Assembly (NCBI GenBank): GCA_000328365.1
Contig: KB302824.1
Span: 58,559 to 122,558 of the forward strand
From: Capitella teleta
Lineage: Eukaryota > Annelida > Polychaeta > Capitellidae
DNA: 64,000 bases
Direction of reading: 5' to 3'
Both the position numbers and the translations under genes were made by a program. Of the stretch, positions 41,964 to 55,700 are shown one piece after another. The notes under the pieces were generated by a model that was not told the origin of the DNA, did not search any database, and was given only the letters and a program-made list of their open reading frames with translations. Position 1 is the stretch's first letter, and each line of letters opens with the position of its first letter.

Positions 41964-42103
41964 TTATACAGAGGTTTCCCTAAACACACGCACTGCGGTT
42001 CCGTTTTGCCGAACGTGGATGTATTTGGTGGTTTCAATCTCTGTGATTTTGATCTGCTGGCTACTGACTCCTCCTGCTCCACTCTTCCTCTCTGCTGTGT
42101 GAC
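41964..42103 (-). CDS. INPP5A: Alternative last coding exon of INPP5A ending in a PDZ-ligand motif
   Basis: On the minus strand an acceptor TTTTCAG precedes 42103. The exon begins with two bases that complete a Gly codon if joined to the donor after 44288 (phase 1 to phase 1). It then encodes 45 residues, including QQIKITEIETTKYIHVRQN, before TAA at 41964. The last four residues, ETSV, match the class I PDZ ligand (S/T-x-hydrophobic-COOH). Joined this way, INPP5A would be 449 aa with no CaaX box. The poly(A) signal at 41780-41785 fits this terminal exon. The same exon could instead be 3' UTR: a GTAAGT donor sits right after the CaaX stop, at 43751. The frame, acceptor and poly(A) signal are seen; the isoform is inferred. 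Confidence 0.5.
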
Positions 42104-43754
42104 CTGAAAACAAATTCACTGGGGTCAGTACGCTCGCTTGTGGCGTTTGCAAACTTTCAGCATTCAAAGTTGTTCAAACCGGCAGCCATTTTGTTTCTGT
42201 TTATATTTGTGGAAACAAAAAGACCAAGTCCAAGGTTTTAAAATTCATTCAATTACAACTAAACTTGGAATGCTGAGAATTATCAAACGCTAAAAAAATA
42301 GAGAAAAGATTAATAGAAATAACATTGGTGGGCTTATAGCAGATGAGTGCACTTGAACAAACTATTAAGCTTAACTTATTAAAGAAGAAGAGAAGAGAAG
42401 AATAGATTCAATGCAGCAACTTCTCTAAAGATGCACAAGATTTCAAAATCTTCTCCACTCGATACAAGACATCGTGCTATGATAATAAGCTGCAATATTT
42501 CTTCGCTTTCTAAAAAATGCCTCAGAAGTATTTAGAGAAGAAGATAGTAGATGGAAGCAGAGGAAGGATTGCAAATCAACCGAGGGAATTGCAACCGATT
42601 CTAGGGAGGAGGTGGAGGAGTAGGTGGAGGAGGAGGCAGCAGGGAGAAAAGGGACACGGAGGAGGAGTCTCCCTCCATCGACCATTGACGAGCGTGCATA
42701 TTTGGCTGGCAGCGTTGTTCAATGAAGCAGACTTTTCTCTTCAGCGTTGATTTCTCTGTCGATAATGACCACGTGATTAAGTTCCAGAAAAACGAAATTG
42801 AAAACAAAATAAAAAAATTAAAGCAACACCAAGCAACAGTGGGGTAAAAAGGGAATTGAGGTAGGTGTAGGGAGCGGGGGAGGCATGACCTGTGAACCGA
42901 CTCACGACTGACGGGGCAGTGGAATGAACGTCAAGTCAGTCAGCTGAAGCACTTATCATCACATTAATGAAATATACTGATTTCTATCGAAATTGAATTG
43001 CTAATTGATATTGTAGATTCAATGACAATCAAAAGACTAATTAAAATGAACTCAGTTGAATACATAGATTGCAATAAGAATTAAATCACATAAATTGTTG
43101 ACATGCAAGGCAGCAATTCACAGGTCTTAGGAGGGAGGGGAGTGTTCATTTATCAGGTTCTTAGCTAAAAGATCTTACTGCTCATCAATGCTCATTCATT
43201 CTAGTGCTTCAGCTGTATGGTGTGTGAAAGAGTTGATGTATGAATGAAACATTCACTTGTTTGGGCTTTGAAAAAGTTTAAATTTAGAATATGTTCAAAG
43301 ATTTTTTCAAATGTCGATGAAATACTTCACAATACGAGATTTTGAAACGTAGAAAGAAAAACCGTTATTTTGTGACTGGGGATGTTGAGGCAGGACAGGG
43401 AATGTCAAACGCAAGGCCAAGGGTCAAATGCAAGGTCAAAGGTCAAACCAAAGTCAAAACAGATAAATTCCAACTGAAAGTGAATCCAACGCAAAAAAAA
43501 CGGCAAACAACTGAACATAAAGAGATAACCGATAACTGAGGACTTTTCATGAGGAAAGTAATAAAATACATCTAAACACACTGAAAAATGAAAAAGAAAA
43601 AAACCTTGAAGAAGGCATCAGAAGAGCGAGGAAAAAAAGAGAGAGAAAGGCAAGAAATGAAGCGGATAAAAATAGATTAAAAAAAAACACGAACAAAAAA
43701 ACATGCAGATATAAAGAAGAAAATGCACCACGAAAGACTGCACAAACTTACATA
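42104..43754. other. Intron or 3' flank between the two INPP5A last exons
   Basis: A and purine-rich sequence with a GGAGGAGG-type tract at about 42601-42670 and an A-rich region at about 43560-43700. No additional coding exon could be supported. Confidence 0.4.
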
Positions 43755-46700
43755 TCACAGAACATTACAACACGCCTCTGAACCACACAAGTGCAGTGCC
43801 AATCGCTTGCTCTGAGGCGGAGGCTCAGTATTGTTGCTGTTGTTGCTACCTCTAGGCGTGCTGGACGATTCCTCGTCTTCTGTTTCAGACTCCTCAGTGT
43901 CCGAACGATGCGTGTAGTGACGCATGGCCTTGAGAACGCTGTCTGCCCGCATCACGTTCAGTGCAACGTCTTTGAAGGAAGATCTGCTCTGCAGGTCAGA
44001 GCAGGGACGCCCGCAGACGGCTGGCTTCGACTCCTTGCGTCTGATGGTGCTCATGAACTTGCGGGTGATGAACTGCTCTTGTTCAAACACGGAGAAATCG
44101 TGGATGTTGATGTCCTGCAGAGTGGCCGCGTCCACCTGCTCTCCATTGATGGAGATGACCTTTTTCAGTCGAACGGCTCTGGCGTCAACACGCCTCACAT
44201 CTTGAGGGCATGCTGTGGGGGAGGGCGGGGAAGGGGGGGAAGAGGAGGCTTCTACGGGCGGGACGGGGGAGGGGGCTGAGGGTTTACCTGACACGTTGTG
44301 ACGCAGCTTCAGATTCAGGTATATGGGCTGAAACAGACAGCGAGATGAACTTCAGCACAAACACATCAAATTGACATGCACCTTATGGTCCCCCATGCAA
44401 ACGTTGGAACCAATCATGTTGTATTCCGGCGTCTGGCCATCCTGTTATAAGATATCATAAAATTATTCAAAATTGCATAACAATGAAGAAGGAGGGCGTA
44501 CGTCATAAAGCAGATCTTTGGTGGAGTCTGTGAACATGATGCGGTCACAGTAGGCGGGGCAACGTGTCTTCATGTACGATGCCCCCTCACTGACGTCTTC
44601 AGAGAAGGGGTAACTGTAAACGAGATTAAACTGCTCCTACTGAACGCTTTGAATCTTACCTCGGAGGGAACATAATCTCATGCTCTGAGAGACAATCTTT
44701 ATATGCGGAAGGCTCTCGATCATATTTCAACAACTGATCATTGAAGAGTAGAATTTAAATGAACAAATGAGACTGAACAGCCTACCCATTGGCCATTGTT
44801 ATTCGAGAATACATTATTGTGATTCATGTGATCAAAATCTTTCTTGCCGATTGTTAAAACCACTTTGCCATTATCGTTCGCAGTGTACATTATCTTGGAG
44901 ACTTCATTCTTTTTGCCGAGGGTCTGTTGTGCGATTGCTTTGTCAGTTAATTTCTAAGAAATATAAAAAGCCAGTAACAATCAACAAAAAGCAAAAGAAA
45001 CTCACTTTGATGAGGTCATGGGTATCAAGCCGGAAATTGAAATCACCAAATAAGAAGAATGGATGTTTCGTGTAGTCATCAGTTTCAAATCTGGGCAAAT
45101 ATATTTAATAAAGATTTCTTTCTTAGGTTCAAGACTCACCGTTTGAGTGTATGTATCAATGTCCGTCTCCGATTTTCACTATACACTGATGGAGACTGAA
45201 TAAAACAAAACAAATTTAAGTAAGGAAGATAATTTTGATTCCAGAGCAAATATTTATCTCTTTCTATAAACATGACAACATTTGCGCTTAGATTCAAGAT
45301 TTCGCTTATCAGACATTTTCATAATCTGACCATTTCCATGCGACCGGATATCTCTAAATCACAGGCTGGTCGATTGGTGCAGAAATTGATTAACATGGTC
45401 TTGAAGGTTCTAATGACAGAGGAGGCAGGCGGAAGTGTGACATCCAATTAGGACACAACCGGACAGCTAAATCAGCACTATCCCTTACAACCACTTGCAC
45501 AAGTACAAATAGCCAGAAATAGACCCTGCACTTAGCACTAATGCTGTTGGCGCGCAAATAAGATGGGTATTCAACGATCGGTTGACGCAGTTTTAAACAG
45601 AAGCAGTCGATTTGTACATTGATAAAATTCCAGTGCTTTAGCAATCACACAAAGCCTGCTTCCATAATACACGCATCCAGGTATCAATGATCTATTCACG
45701 GCACACGCAGCACTCATAACAGCAGCAATCAATATGAGACACACACAGCGTACGTGCCACCAAAGACGATTGAACAAGCAGCTGTAATTATCGACAAGAG
45801 AGCAAACTCTTGTGCAGGAATAACTTGCTACCTGGGGATAAATGCAACGAATGATTTCTCCTATTCTTGGCTTCAAAGGTGTGGAAAGAGTTCTATTTTT
45901 ATTATCTCTTGGTTTGCTCCACATTTCCATATCATGAACGAGAATGAGACACAACAGCATACCTGTACAGCTGTAAATAATCACCTTTTCACTAAGCTGG
46001 GTTTTAGAATATGCTGTAAATTCCTGTGGTTGAATTAACCGCATTTGATTGTGGTGGGATTTCATGGCACTACAAGCATATCATATGCAGTTGGCAAAAG
46101 CGGCTTAACAAGACTGGCTTCTGAATCTTAATGCAATGAAATCACAAAAACAATATCCGTATATCCCTCATCCTTGTTCATTGACTCCCTAACATGAAGG
46201 TGGGGAACAAATCCTGAGACGATAAAAAAATACAGTTAAAGCTCGCTATTACAAAATAAGATATATAGAACTTCTGGTTACATAGAACTATTTTGGGGTC
46301 CCTGCCAGATCCCTACCTTTTAACATTGCAGGTTCACGAATAATATGATCTCCGTAATGTTCGTACGTCCGGTTAATACAAACCAAATATCCAGTCCCCT
46401 GAGCAGAGATGACTACTGTAATTACGAACTCACAAAAGTAAATTTCTACAGTATCTGCTCATCAAGCCATTGTTGACTGTTTGCGAGTCGATTCCTCGCT
46501 CGCCTTGCTTCGCTGATCCTTTAACTGTCATTTCCACACATATTTGATAGCAAAGCAGAAATGCCGCGAATCGCGGGAGCCGCTAATTTCAAAGTACTTT
46601 CACTTTTGTCTCAAACAAAAGACTAATTAAAAAATCAAGCAAGTGGTTAAATAAACGTTAATCCGTAATTGCAACTGCGGTGAAGCGAAGGAGACCAAAA

Positions 46701-49700
46701 TTGCAAAGAATAACGCACACAGCGTCTGACGCAGGCCAATACCAGACTATGAGTAGGCAAGACGGATCAAGACGGCAAATATGCTACTATTATATATATA
46801 AGTAGATGAAGGCCAAGAACAGAGATCGGCAGTGGAGCAGTTCGCAAGTGTTCCAGGGTGCAGTTTATTCACCTCTCTTGCATCAGTTGCTAAATAATGA
46901 AGCAGACGACAACACAAGCACCGGACAGTCCGTGGGGCTAACTGGATGTCACAAGTTGCCTCTCTAGCTGATCAAAGTCAACATCTCACCATGAAGTTGA
47001 TCAACTTGAAGTTTTAAAAGGTTTTAAACAATGAACACGGTTTACACCTGATTCTGTGTTCGGGCTGACATATAATTATAATTATATTATTGGAACAATT
47101 TTAAAGTGAAAAGTCTTAAAATTGACATTTATATTATAGAAAGATCTCGGAACAACAATGCGATTAGGGTATATCGATAGTGTTGTACTGAGATATTTCT
47201 CCTTTTTATAAATTATAAATCATGCTCTATATTACCCTAATTTGAATCGTGAGAGAAGATATGCTGATGGTGAATCATAACACAACTGCATGAATCATAA
47301 ACGTATTTACGAGATCAGAAATTTTTTTATGTTCTCCTCATATATAGAACTTCTGATATTACAAACTAATTATCGATGGCCCCTGAAAGTTCGTAATAAC
47401 GAGCTTTGACTGTAACTAATTCCATCCATACCTTCAAAGTCAAGAATATAATCTTTTGTTGTATTTGTTGCACCACATTGGGAGATGCACTCAATAATCA
47501 TCACTGATGACATTATCTATGCACAGATTTATTGACAGAAACTGGGTCAACAAGAAAACTGTTAAAGATTTTTGAAATATATTGCTTACAAATTATGTAT
47601 AAACTACAAGATCAGAAGAGCGTGTGATATTTTTGCAAACTCTTCCAATTGAGTTATATTTGGACACGTTACGTAGTCCAAGAATGGTGGAGATGGCATA
47701 AGCACCAACACACCCCACACCCCCCCTCCCTCAACTCAGAGAAGCGAGAAGCCCTTGTACCCTGTTGCTATCAAGCAGCACTCACCGTTTCCATAGCAAT
47801 GATATTGGAAGCATCGTGGAAAAGATGAATGTTGATCAGATCAAATATCCTGAAGGGGAAACATAAACAAAAGCTTAATTAGCTAGATAAGGAAGAAAAA
47901 TATCTCGTTAAGAGAACAAAAGAATGAGGTCTCATGCTGAAGAGGAACTCTTAGCTAAGAGCAATATAGATGGCACTCCTTTGTCTTAATGTGCCACATT
48001 TAGCTTCGCTTAATGTGCCATTATTCTTCCCACCAAAGGAAATATTATTTTAGCGTAATTAAGAAAGAGGAGAAATCCATGCTCACGTATTGCAGATGTT
48101 CCAGCGAGTGCGAATGAATCCCTTACGCGACCATTTGAACTAAGAGAAGAAAGAGGAAATGAGATGAACCCTTAAAAAGGTTTTCTCTTACGTCTGGGAA
48201 GAACTCTTGTGGGAATTTCGCCTTTTCTTTTATCGTGACGCCTTCTATGTTGCCAGAGAGCACCTGAGTGTGTATCCGTGCAGATGAAAAGCCCTAAAAA
48301 TAATGCCACTCACCTCTTTACCAACAACCGGTACAAACTCAAGACCTGTGTTAATTAGGTCAAATGTAAGGTTAATTAGAACACAAAGATCAAAGCCATA
48401 CCTTCATAATCCCAGATGTGAATGTTCGTTACGGTATCGCGTATGAAATAGAGATTTCCCAGCGCCTGTGAAAACACAGAAGAAGGGAGTTTTGTTAGAA
48501 AATGATGACAAAAATAAATTCCTTGGCTTCTATGGAACGTAAAAATGAATGCGCTTTTGCGTTAATGGATCGCTGCTTGCAATACATGTATGCACATTGG
48601 AGTGTAAAAGGTGCTTGCATTCATGAATGTGTGCTTAGCACCGTGATGGAGGCCAGCGATAAAACCGTAAAGCGAAAGCCATGGATGATGCGTTAACACT
48701 GATTACTTCATTGCGTGCGTACAACAGACAAACAGAGCTTCATTAAAAGGCTCTTCCACATCTCCTGGCGCATCAGTCTCTTCTGAGAGGCACATACACT
48801 TCACCCACCCTCCCCAAATGAGACTAACACAATCAAGAAGTAAACGAACCGGCAGAAATCAATTCAACCTGTCTCTCTCAATTCACGACATTACGCCGAA
48901 TCGAGCTGAAGACGCTAAATCAGGGAAGAAGCGCTTAAGAAATTCCCAACAGGAAACCTTGTGAGTGGCCAGCGCACTCCATTCACTCGAATGGCTTTTT
49001 TCACCCATTACAAGTGCAGACCTCTTTGGCTGCGCGATAAGCGGTGGTCTTCAACCCTCAGCTCTCCTCTGTTTTTTATAACCCTCAAATATCTCGCCAT
49101 CATCTCACCTGCCCCTCATCACCTTCCCAGCATCCTTCAGCCGCAATGCCATCAATCGCCTGATTGCTAAAGAGATTAGCGCACAAGGTTCTGCTGATTA
49201 GGACAGATAAATTCTGAGCGCTAATCAGATATACTAAGCCAGGAATGCTCTGATCCTGTATCCTCCTCTGTTATCAATATCATCCTAAACCAGTTTAATT
49301 CTAAGATAATTAGATATTGAACATATATATCATAATGATAATCATAGCAACAGGGAGATGGATATACATGGAATGGTGAATGCCATCAATTTGATATCTT
49401 AAAAAAGAAGCTTGCTATTCTAATAACTTTTGTTGCTATACCCAGTATACTGGATTATGCAGCATAATTAATTACAAGGCCTGTTTCTGGAATCACAGTA
49501 AGTGAGAACGCTTTCAAGATCTCATCTGACTTTCAGCATTGCATGATTACTTTGACCACCTCACAGGACTGCAGAGACGCCTAATTGAATTGCAGACCCC
49601 TCGATCCTGCAGAGTGTCCAGAATAATGGGAATACCAGACGTCAATTGTACAGTGAGTGAACTGACCAAATGAACATGAAACAGAGAGCGAGACCACCAA

Positions 49701-52700
49701 AATGTACACAAAGTGTCAATTAAGTTCATTAAATGTATAAGCCACATGATGAACAAGATCACACAATCAAGATTAGCAAGAGAATGAGTCGGAACAAGTT
49801 CATCACAGAAGTCAGAAACACCATAAATAATGATATTACACGACACCTGACAATTCAAACAAAATAAATGGCGCTGATTGAAAAACGCATTTGGAAGTTG
49901 GAACCCAGACTTACAGTGAATTTGTCTACAGCTGTGAAATCCTCGTCTAAGAAGATGCGAGCTTTGTCAAAAGACTGCATGCCATCACTCGCCAAAAGGG
50001 TCCTGCAAACAAAAAAGACAATTTGCAAGGGTAATACCGAGAGAAAAGTGGCAATTGGACTGGAAAGCAGCTGTGCCGTATTCTCTTGATTTATTTCAAT
50101 TCTTACTTGATGAATTGGTTCACGTGTTGCATGGATTCTTCATAGTTTTTGCCGCCAACCTCCTGGCAATGAACCGCGAGGAAATCCGGCTCAAGTCGTT
50201 TCACCGTCTGAAATAAATAACTATCAATTCATTATCACTGCTGGATAGAATATGCATACGGGAAAGTTGGAATCTTAAAACTTGGGGAGTAAATTGTATT
50301 TACTTGATAAGAGCAAATATGAAATGAGCCACAGACGAAGAATTAAACGCATGACCAGGACAAGCACTCTACCATAGCCTCATAACACAGCACAATTCTT
50401 CTGGGAAAGCAAATACAGATGGTACGGCAAGGAGGAAATTCATTACCAAGGCCTTCAGTGAACTCACTGCATAAACCCTTGTCTTTTATTGGTGAGTCTA
50501 GCCGCAGGGCATGACCTCAACGACCAGAAGGAACTGGGCGACTACAAACAGATCATCACAGCACTGGGGGATTTAGCATAACACCAACGAAAAGTAGGAG
50601 TGCGATTTCTATAAATAGATCACAACACTGGAGAAACGAGGCCAATATTCCATCTGAGAGGACCTGCTTGTCGATTGTGAGGTAACATAGCAACGTATGA
50701 GGTGTTGCCATAGTAACTGAACCATAATCATGAATAATATATCAAGTAACTTTGCATTTGGCTGATCACATGCAATTATAAAGAGGTGCTGTCAACATTA
50801 CTATTTTTTACCCTGCACCACTTAGTGGTCGCTTGGGGTGGGAACAGATCACGTGGCTCATCGCAAAATCGTCGGCCTAAATACCATGCAAGGAATACGG
50901 AACGATTGATCTGAGAGGGAGGATAGTACAACCGCGTATAATGGATGACGAGTTCCAATAAAACCCTGGGCTTCTGTGAAGTCTCACTCGTCTTTGTCGA
51001 ACCGCCACGCACACAATGCAATGTTATGACGATCGACGTGGGGGTCGGAGGTGGGGCCACATAGAACAAGCGAGTGATAAGTCAGGATTACGTAACCAAA
51101 TTGAACTGAGGGAAGTCAGGAGGAGGGGAGGGGGTGAATCAGGGCATAGGTACATTCTGGGAGGTAATGCTTGGTAACTTACCGCAAGGAATTCTGCTAG
51201 CCACATCTTCAACATCTTCTCAGGCTGTAAACAAAAGAGAAAATAAATATTTAGGTTGCAGTCAATACAAGGATGATCTGCGGGCGCTGGAGGGATCAAT
51301 CTCTTTCTGAGAGACTTCTTCAATCTTTTGTTAAGTAAATACTGCACCACGCATTATAACCCATTAAAGATTTAATTCGTACTGGCATTCAATCAATCGT
51401 CCATGAACATTGTGACTGCAGTACATATGTTGAATGTGTCGAAATCGCTTGCATTGGGGCACTTGTACTCTTTCTAGCCTAAATGCGGTCAGTGCGAATA
51501 AGACTAATAAATTGGATGTCCTGCCGCAAATGGAATAAAACATAAACAGCACATCAAGTCGTTGGTGCTTACATCTAGACGAGCGTCGAATAGCGTGGCG
51601 TTGGCCGTACATGCCCCAGCGAACATGATGCGTATTAACGACGCCAAAGCTATAAAAGTCAGGACTTAAGGTCCCGTCGTAAAGACAATATTGCTGAAAG
51701 GACTACAGGCAATCAGTCTGCAAGAAAAGCATGTTTTGAGCACGAGGTGCATTCGCGCAGTGAGGGAAGCGTCTGATTGAATGCATGATCCCGTGCAACC
51801 ATATCCCTCGGAGATTGCTCCTAAATGGCTCGCAATCCCTCAGTCGTAGCCCCTCCCCCCGCCCCCTTCACCTTTAGTACAAATAAGACGTAGATGGAAA
51901 GGACATCTCGAAATGCAGGCGACGCTCGCCAATATGGTTTGCTGAGCTGGCCATGAAAACCAACCAGGCTTTGAAGCACCAAGTCCCTAAACACAGCGAG
52001 ACCATCAAACCGACATGAAGCAAGCAGTGGCAATATCCAGATGCAGCCAGCAGATATATATCTGAATAAAGATTTTGATTAAGATATACGAGTAAGTGCG
52101 TAGAATGGGTAGAATGGGTGGGAGAGCAATAGAGTAGACGGCGGTTATACCACCATGAAGTAGACAGCGGATAAATCAGCGCCCACTTAGTTGAGTTAGT
52201 TCGCATTCATACACACTGAGTGTCCATTGCGCAAAACGAGTTCATTTCAGCGGAAAGAGAGCGACCAGAGGGGAATGTGATGGACGCGGAGATTGGGGAA
52301 AGGGGGTCAGGCGGGAACCCTGTTATAAGCGGAGCAAACGCACCGGAGCAGAAAGGGAAAACGAGGAGCTATGAATTCGCTTGATTCGACTGTGATTCCG
52401 CTGTGCAGGGCGGAAATGATGCAAACCCGCCTGGTGTACATGATGGCATGGCTCAGAGATAGGGGGCTGATCAAGAAATATATAGCAACATGATGAATAT
52501 TGATGACAACATATCAACAGACATTCACTTCCCATCCAGATGCATATTACATGCAATCCTTGTAGTTGCGGCCACTGCATGCACTAAGGAAGATGAGTGC
52601 CTCCTGTTTGTATGTTTCTCTTAGAAAAAACGTCTGTTTGAGGCTCTGAGGCCTTGAATTGCCAATAATGCTGCGTCGCTGTATTCTTAGGCCGCGTGGC

Positions 52701-55700
52701 TAGACCCGAGCAGACCCGACGAGGCCATGGTTTCAGAGAGCAAAGGAAGGACAGTGAAGCCGTACATTCACACCCACTCTCGTAGATCTGTCTTATCTGT
52801 GCGCGTGCAATTAACAAGATAAGGGCTCTAAATACAAATACTTTTAGTACTGCGAGTGTTTGCTCACAGAAAAAAAAACCCGAGTTGTTTTTACGCATGC
52901 ACAGAGAATGATTTGCACAATGCATCTGGCCAGTGTGGCAGCGGCGGCGCCCTGATGCGTTCGACGCCATTCGCAGAAACCCGCAATCTGAGATGGCCAG
53001 AGCTGTCGAAAGCAAACAACACGCGAATCGCTTTGCATAATGACGTCACGGCATCCGTCGCTGGGAACGTCCCAAAACACACCGCGGAATTATAGAGACC
53101 GCTGCATGGCCGCGAATTGAGCAAGAAGAAAGCCTATTCAATAAACATGCCCGTATTGTTGTCATTATATACGAGTACAACAGTATGTAACTGTTCCTCA
53201 CTTCCTTTGCAATGCTATATCATAGTACAAGAGCTCTGGGTATCATGGACCGGCTGACAAAGCCTCTAAAATGAGTCAAATGACCGTTGAAAGTTGAAAC
53301 ACAAACAATTCATAGTAATTATTAATGATAATATAATACATATTAACGAGGTTGTATAGGCAATTAAACGAAGATGCCGTGAACATGTCATGTTACAAAG
53401 ATGACTTAACAACGAGAAGCGTAGGCGTTTGAAAAAGAACCACAAGAATGTCAAGTATAGTGACATAACAGTAGAAATTAACAGAAGAATAAAATGGAGA
53501 CAGAAGAGAGGACGAATTCAGAGTGGCGGCATCACGAAACATATATACAAGCAATCGATGTGAGCAAAGCTTAGAGTGGATTATATCTATAGGTCTATGC
53601 TATGCTGAATTGTAGCCAATCGTGAAACCTCCAACTGCGTGGTTGCTCCTCTGTTGAGACTGATTCAAGAAAGGGAAAGACAGGGGGAAAACAACCAACT
53701 CACAAATTGAGAAGAATAATAAGATATGAAAATATTGCATCTACATGTAGATCTGTTCTGTTGGATAGAAGGTGATAATTATGAAGTAAATTTCATTTTT
53801 CACTAGCACATATAGCAACTTTTAAATGGCATTTTCATGACCTCTTTATTTATAAATGCGATTTTACGGACTAAAATAGATATTAAATGCCTTTAAATAA
53901 GCTTTGATAGAAGTACGGCCAGGCGTGTCTAGATGTTTTACCGTCTTACCTGACATTTATGAATTCGCAAACAGGAGGTGTAATAAAGTGGGTTCTAAAC
54001 TTCTGGCAAATAATAATGAGAAAGTAAACAATATTCTTGGTAGAAATATATAATTATTGGCACCAGTCCCAAACGGTACAATGAAGGAGTACAGTGGCTG
54101 GTGTTGGACTTTCCCGGGTCCACAGACACCCTGGTGCATGCAGATGACAAAGTTAGAGAAACCAAGGATTGGGTTTTATATCACACAGCTCCTTAGTTCA
54201 CCCTCTGCATGCCACCATGGACGACCCAGTCGAACAGAGCAGCGTATCACCCTCAAGATTAGACCACAATGAGAACCACAGCCTCACAGAAAAATTTAAA
54301 GAGTCACATCATCAAATTGTTGGCTAACGAAGGTATGCTTAGCAGAATAGCCACACGGAGCATATAGCTGTATATAGCCGTATTGGCACTTATTATATAT
54401 AACAGATAAATTCCAGCTATTATGCCATTTAATGGATATATTCTGCTAAAAGCAATTTGTCTGTAGAGGAAACTGAATATGATATCCAGCCAGAGGAGGA
54501 AAAAAATACATGGTACTCCCTGCTTACTAGGTCTGCAGCTATGTAAAAAAAAACACAGTTAAAACAAGCATAAGAGCAACTGGTTCTATCTTTCTTATTC
54601 CCACCAGGAATTGGAATAATTTAAAATCGATCTCATATTTCCCCGAGTGTGAGAGTAGCCCGGGTAGCCTGTATGCCTTCAGGACATCCTCGGACTTATA
54701 AAAGAAGCAATAAAAGAAGCTGACAAAACATGATTGATCAACAAGCAATTCAGACGATTGATCCGATTTCACCGTGATTTCCAGCAACTATCACCAAGGC
54801 ATTCAGACAGCAAAAAGCCATACAGAAATGCAGAATATGCGCCCACTGGCCCCATTCACCCATGTTGTTACTTTTCATGAACTCGAGAGAAGAATGGTGC
54901 AAAGAAGCTGAACGTGTTCCTCATTTGAGTATCAATAAAATCAGCCTCTCACCATCATGACTTATGCAGCTGTCTACTATTTCGAAGACAATCAATCATC
55001 CTCACGATAGTTGAACATTTCTTGGAATATAATAGTACCCGACATTACCAAAGGCATTCAGTAAGAGTTTTATCTGCTCAGTATCTGTAAAACACATGCA
55101 TAAGCATCATTATATAAGTATCATGAAAAAATAATTAGTCAGTACGCTTATACCTCTTCACTGTCATAGGCCTGTCAGCTTTTAATCATCTTCCCTCTTA
55201 ATGAATATCCTTGGTAGAGTAGCACTAAAAGGCAATTGACCAAGCTATAATTATGGCCATGGATTTGGTCTTGAACATTGCCTCATTAGCTTTGGAGATT
55301 AATTATCTAATCAGTGTGTGCTGTAGCTGAGGATTAATTAATTGTGTGAGAATAGTTGCTTTGGACTTTGATAGGGAGATTCTCATGCAATGGATGTGCT
55401 GAATTAAGCATGCGTAATAACTAACAAGGAAGCAGGAAAGTATTTGTCTCAAAGTATATTTAATGATTTCACATAATGATGGGCAAAGGTTTGGCTTCGG
55501 ATTTGGGACTCCTACAAATATTGGTGAATAATCGTGAATGGTGAGGAAACCTTTTCTGGTGAAGTGTGGCCATGATTGAACCGCATTGTTCACGCTGAGC
55601 AGCATCTTGTATCATATGCAATTCAATCACAAAATGAAAATTAAAGACAGACGAATCTCTGTTAGAAGAGGTGAGGACTAAGAGGTCGGTGAGGTGAGGA

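Noticed and set aside
43791-44279. 162-codon plus-strand ORF
   Set aside because: It is the antisense shadow of the INPP5A last exon.
53270-53570. LINE remnant on the plus strand
   Set aside because: Reads vaguely like a LINE tail, but no diagnostic block could be aligned with confidence.
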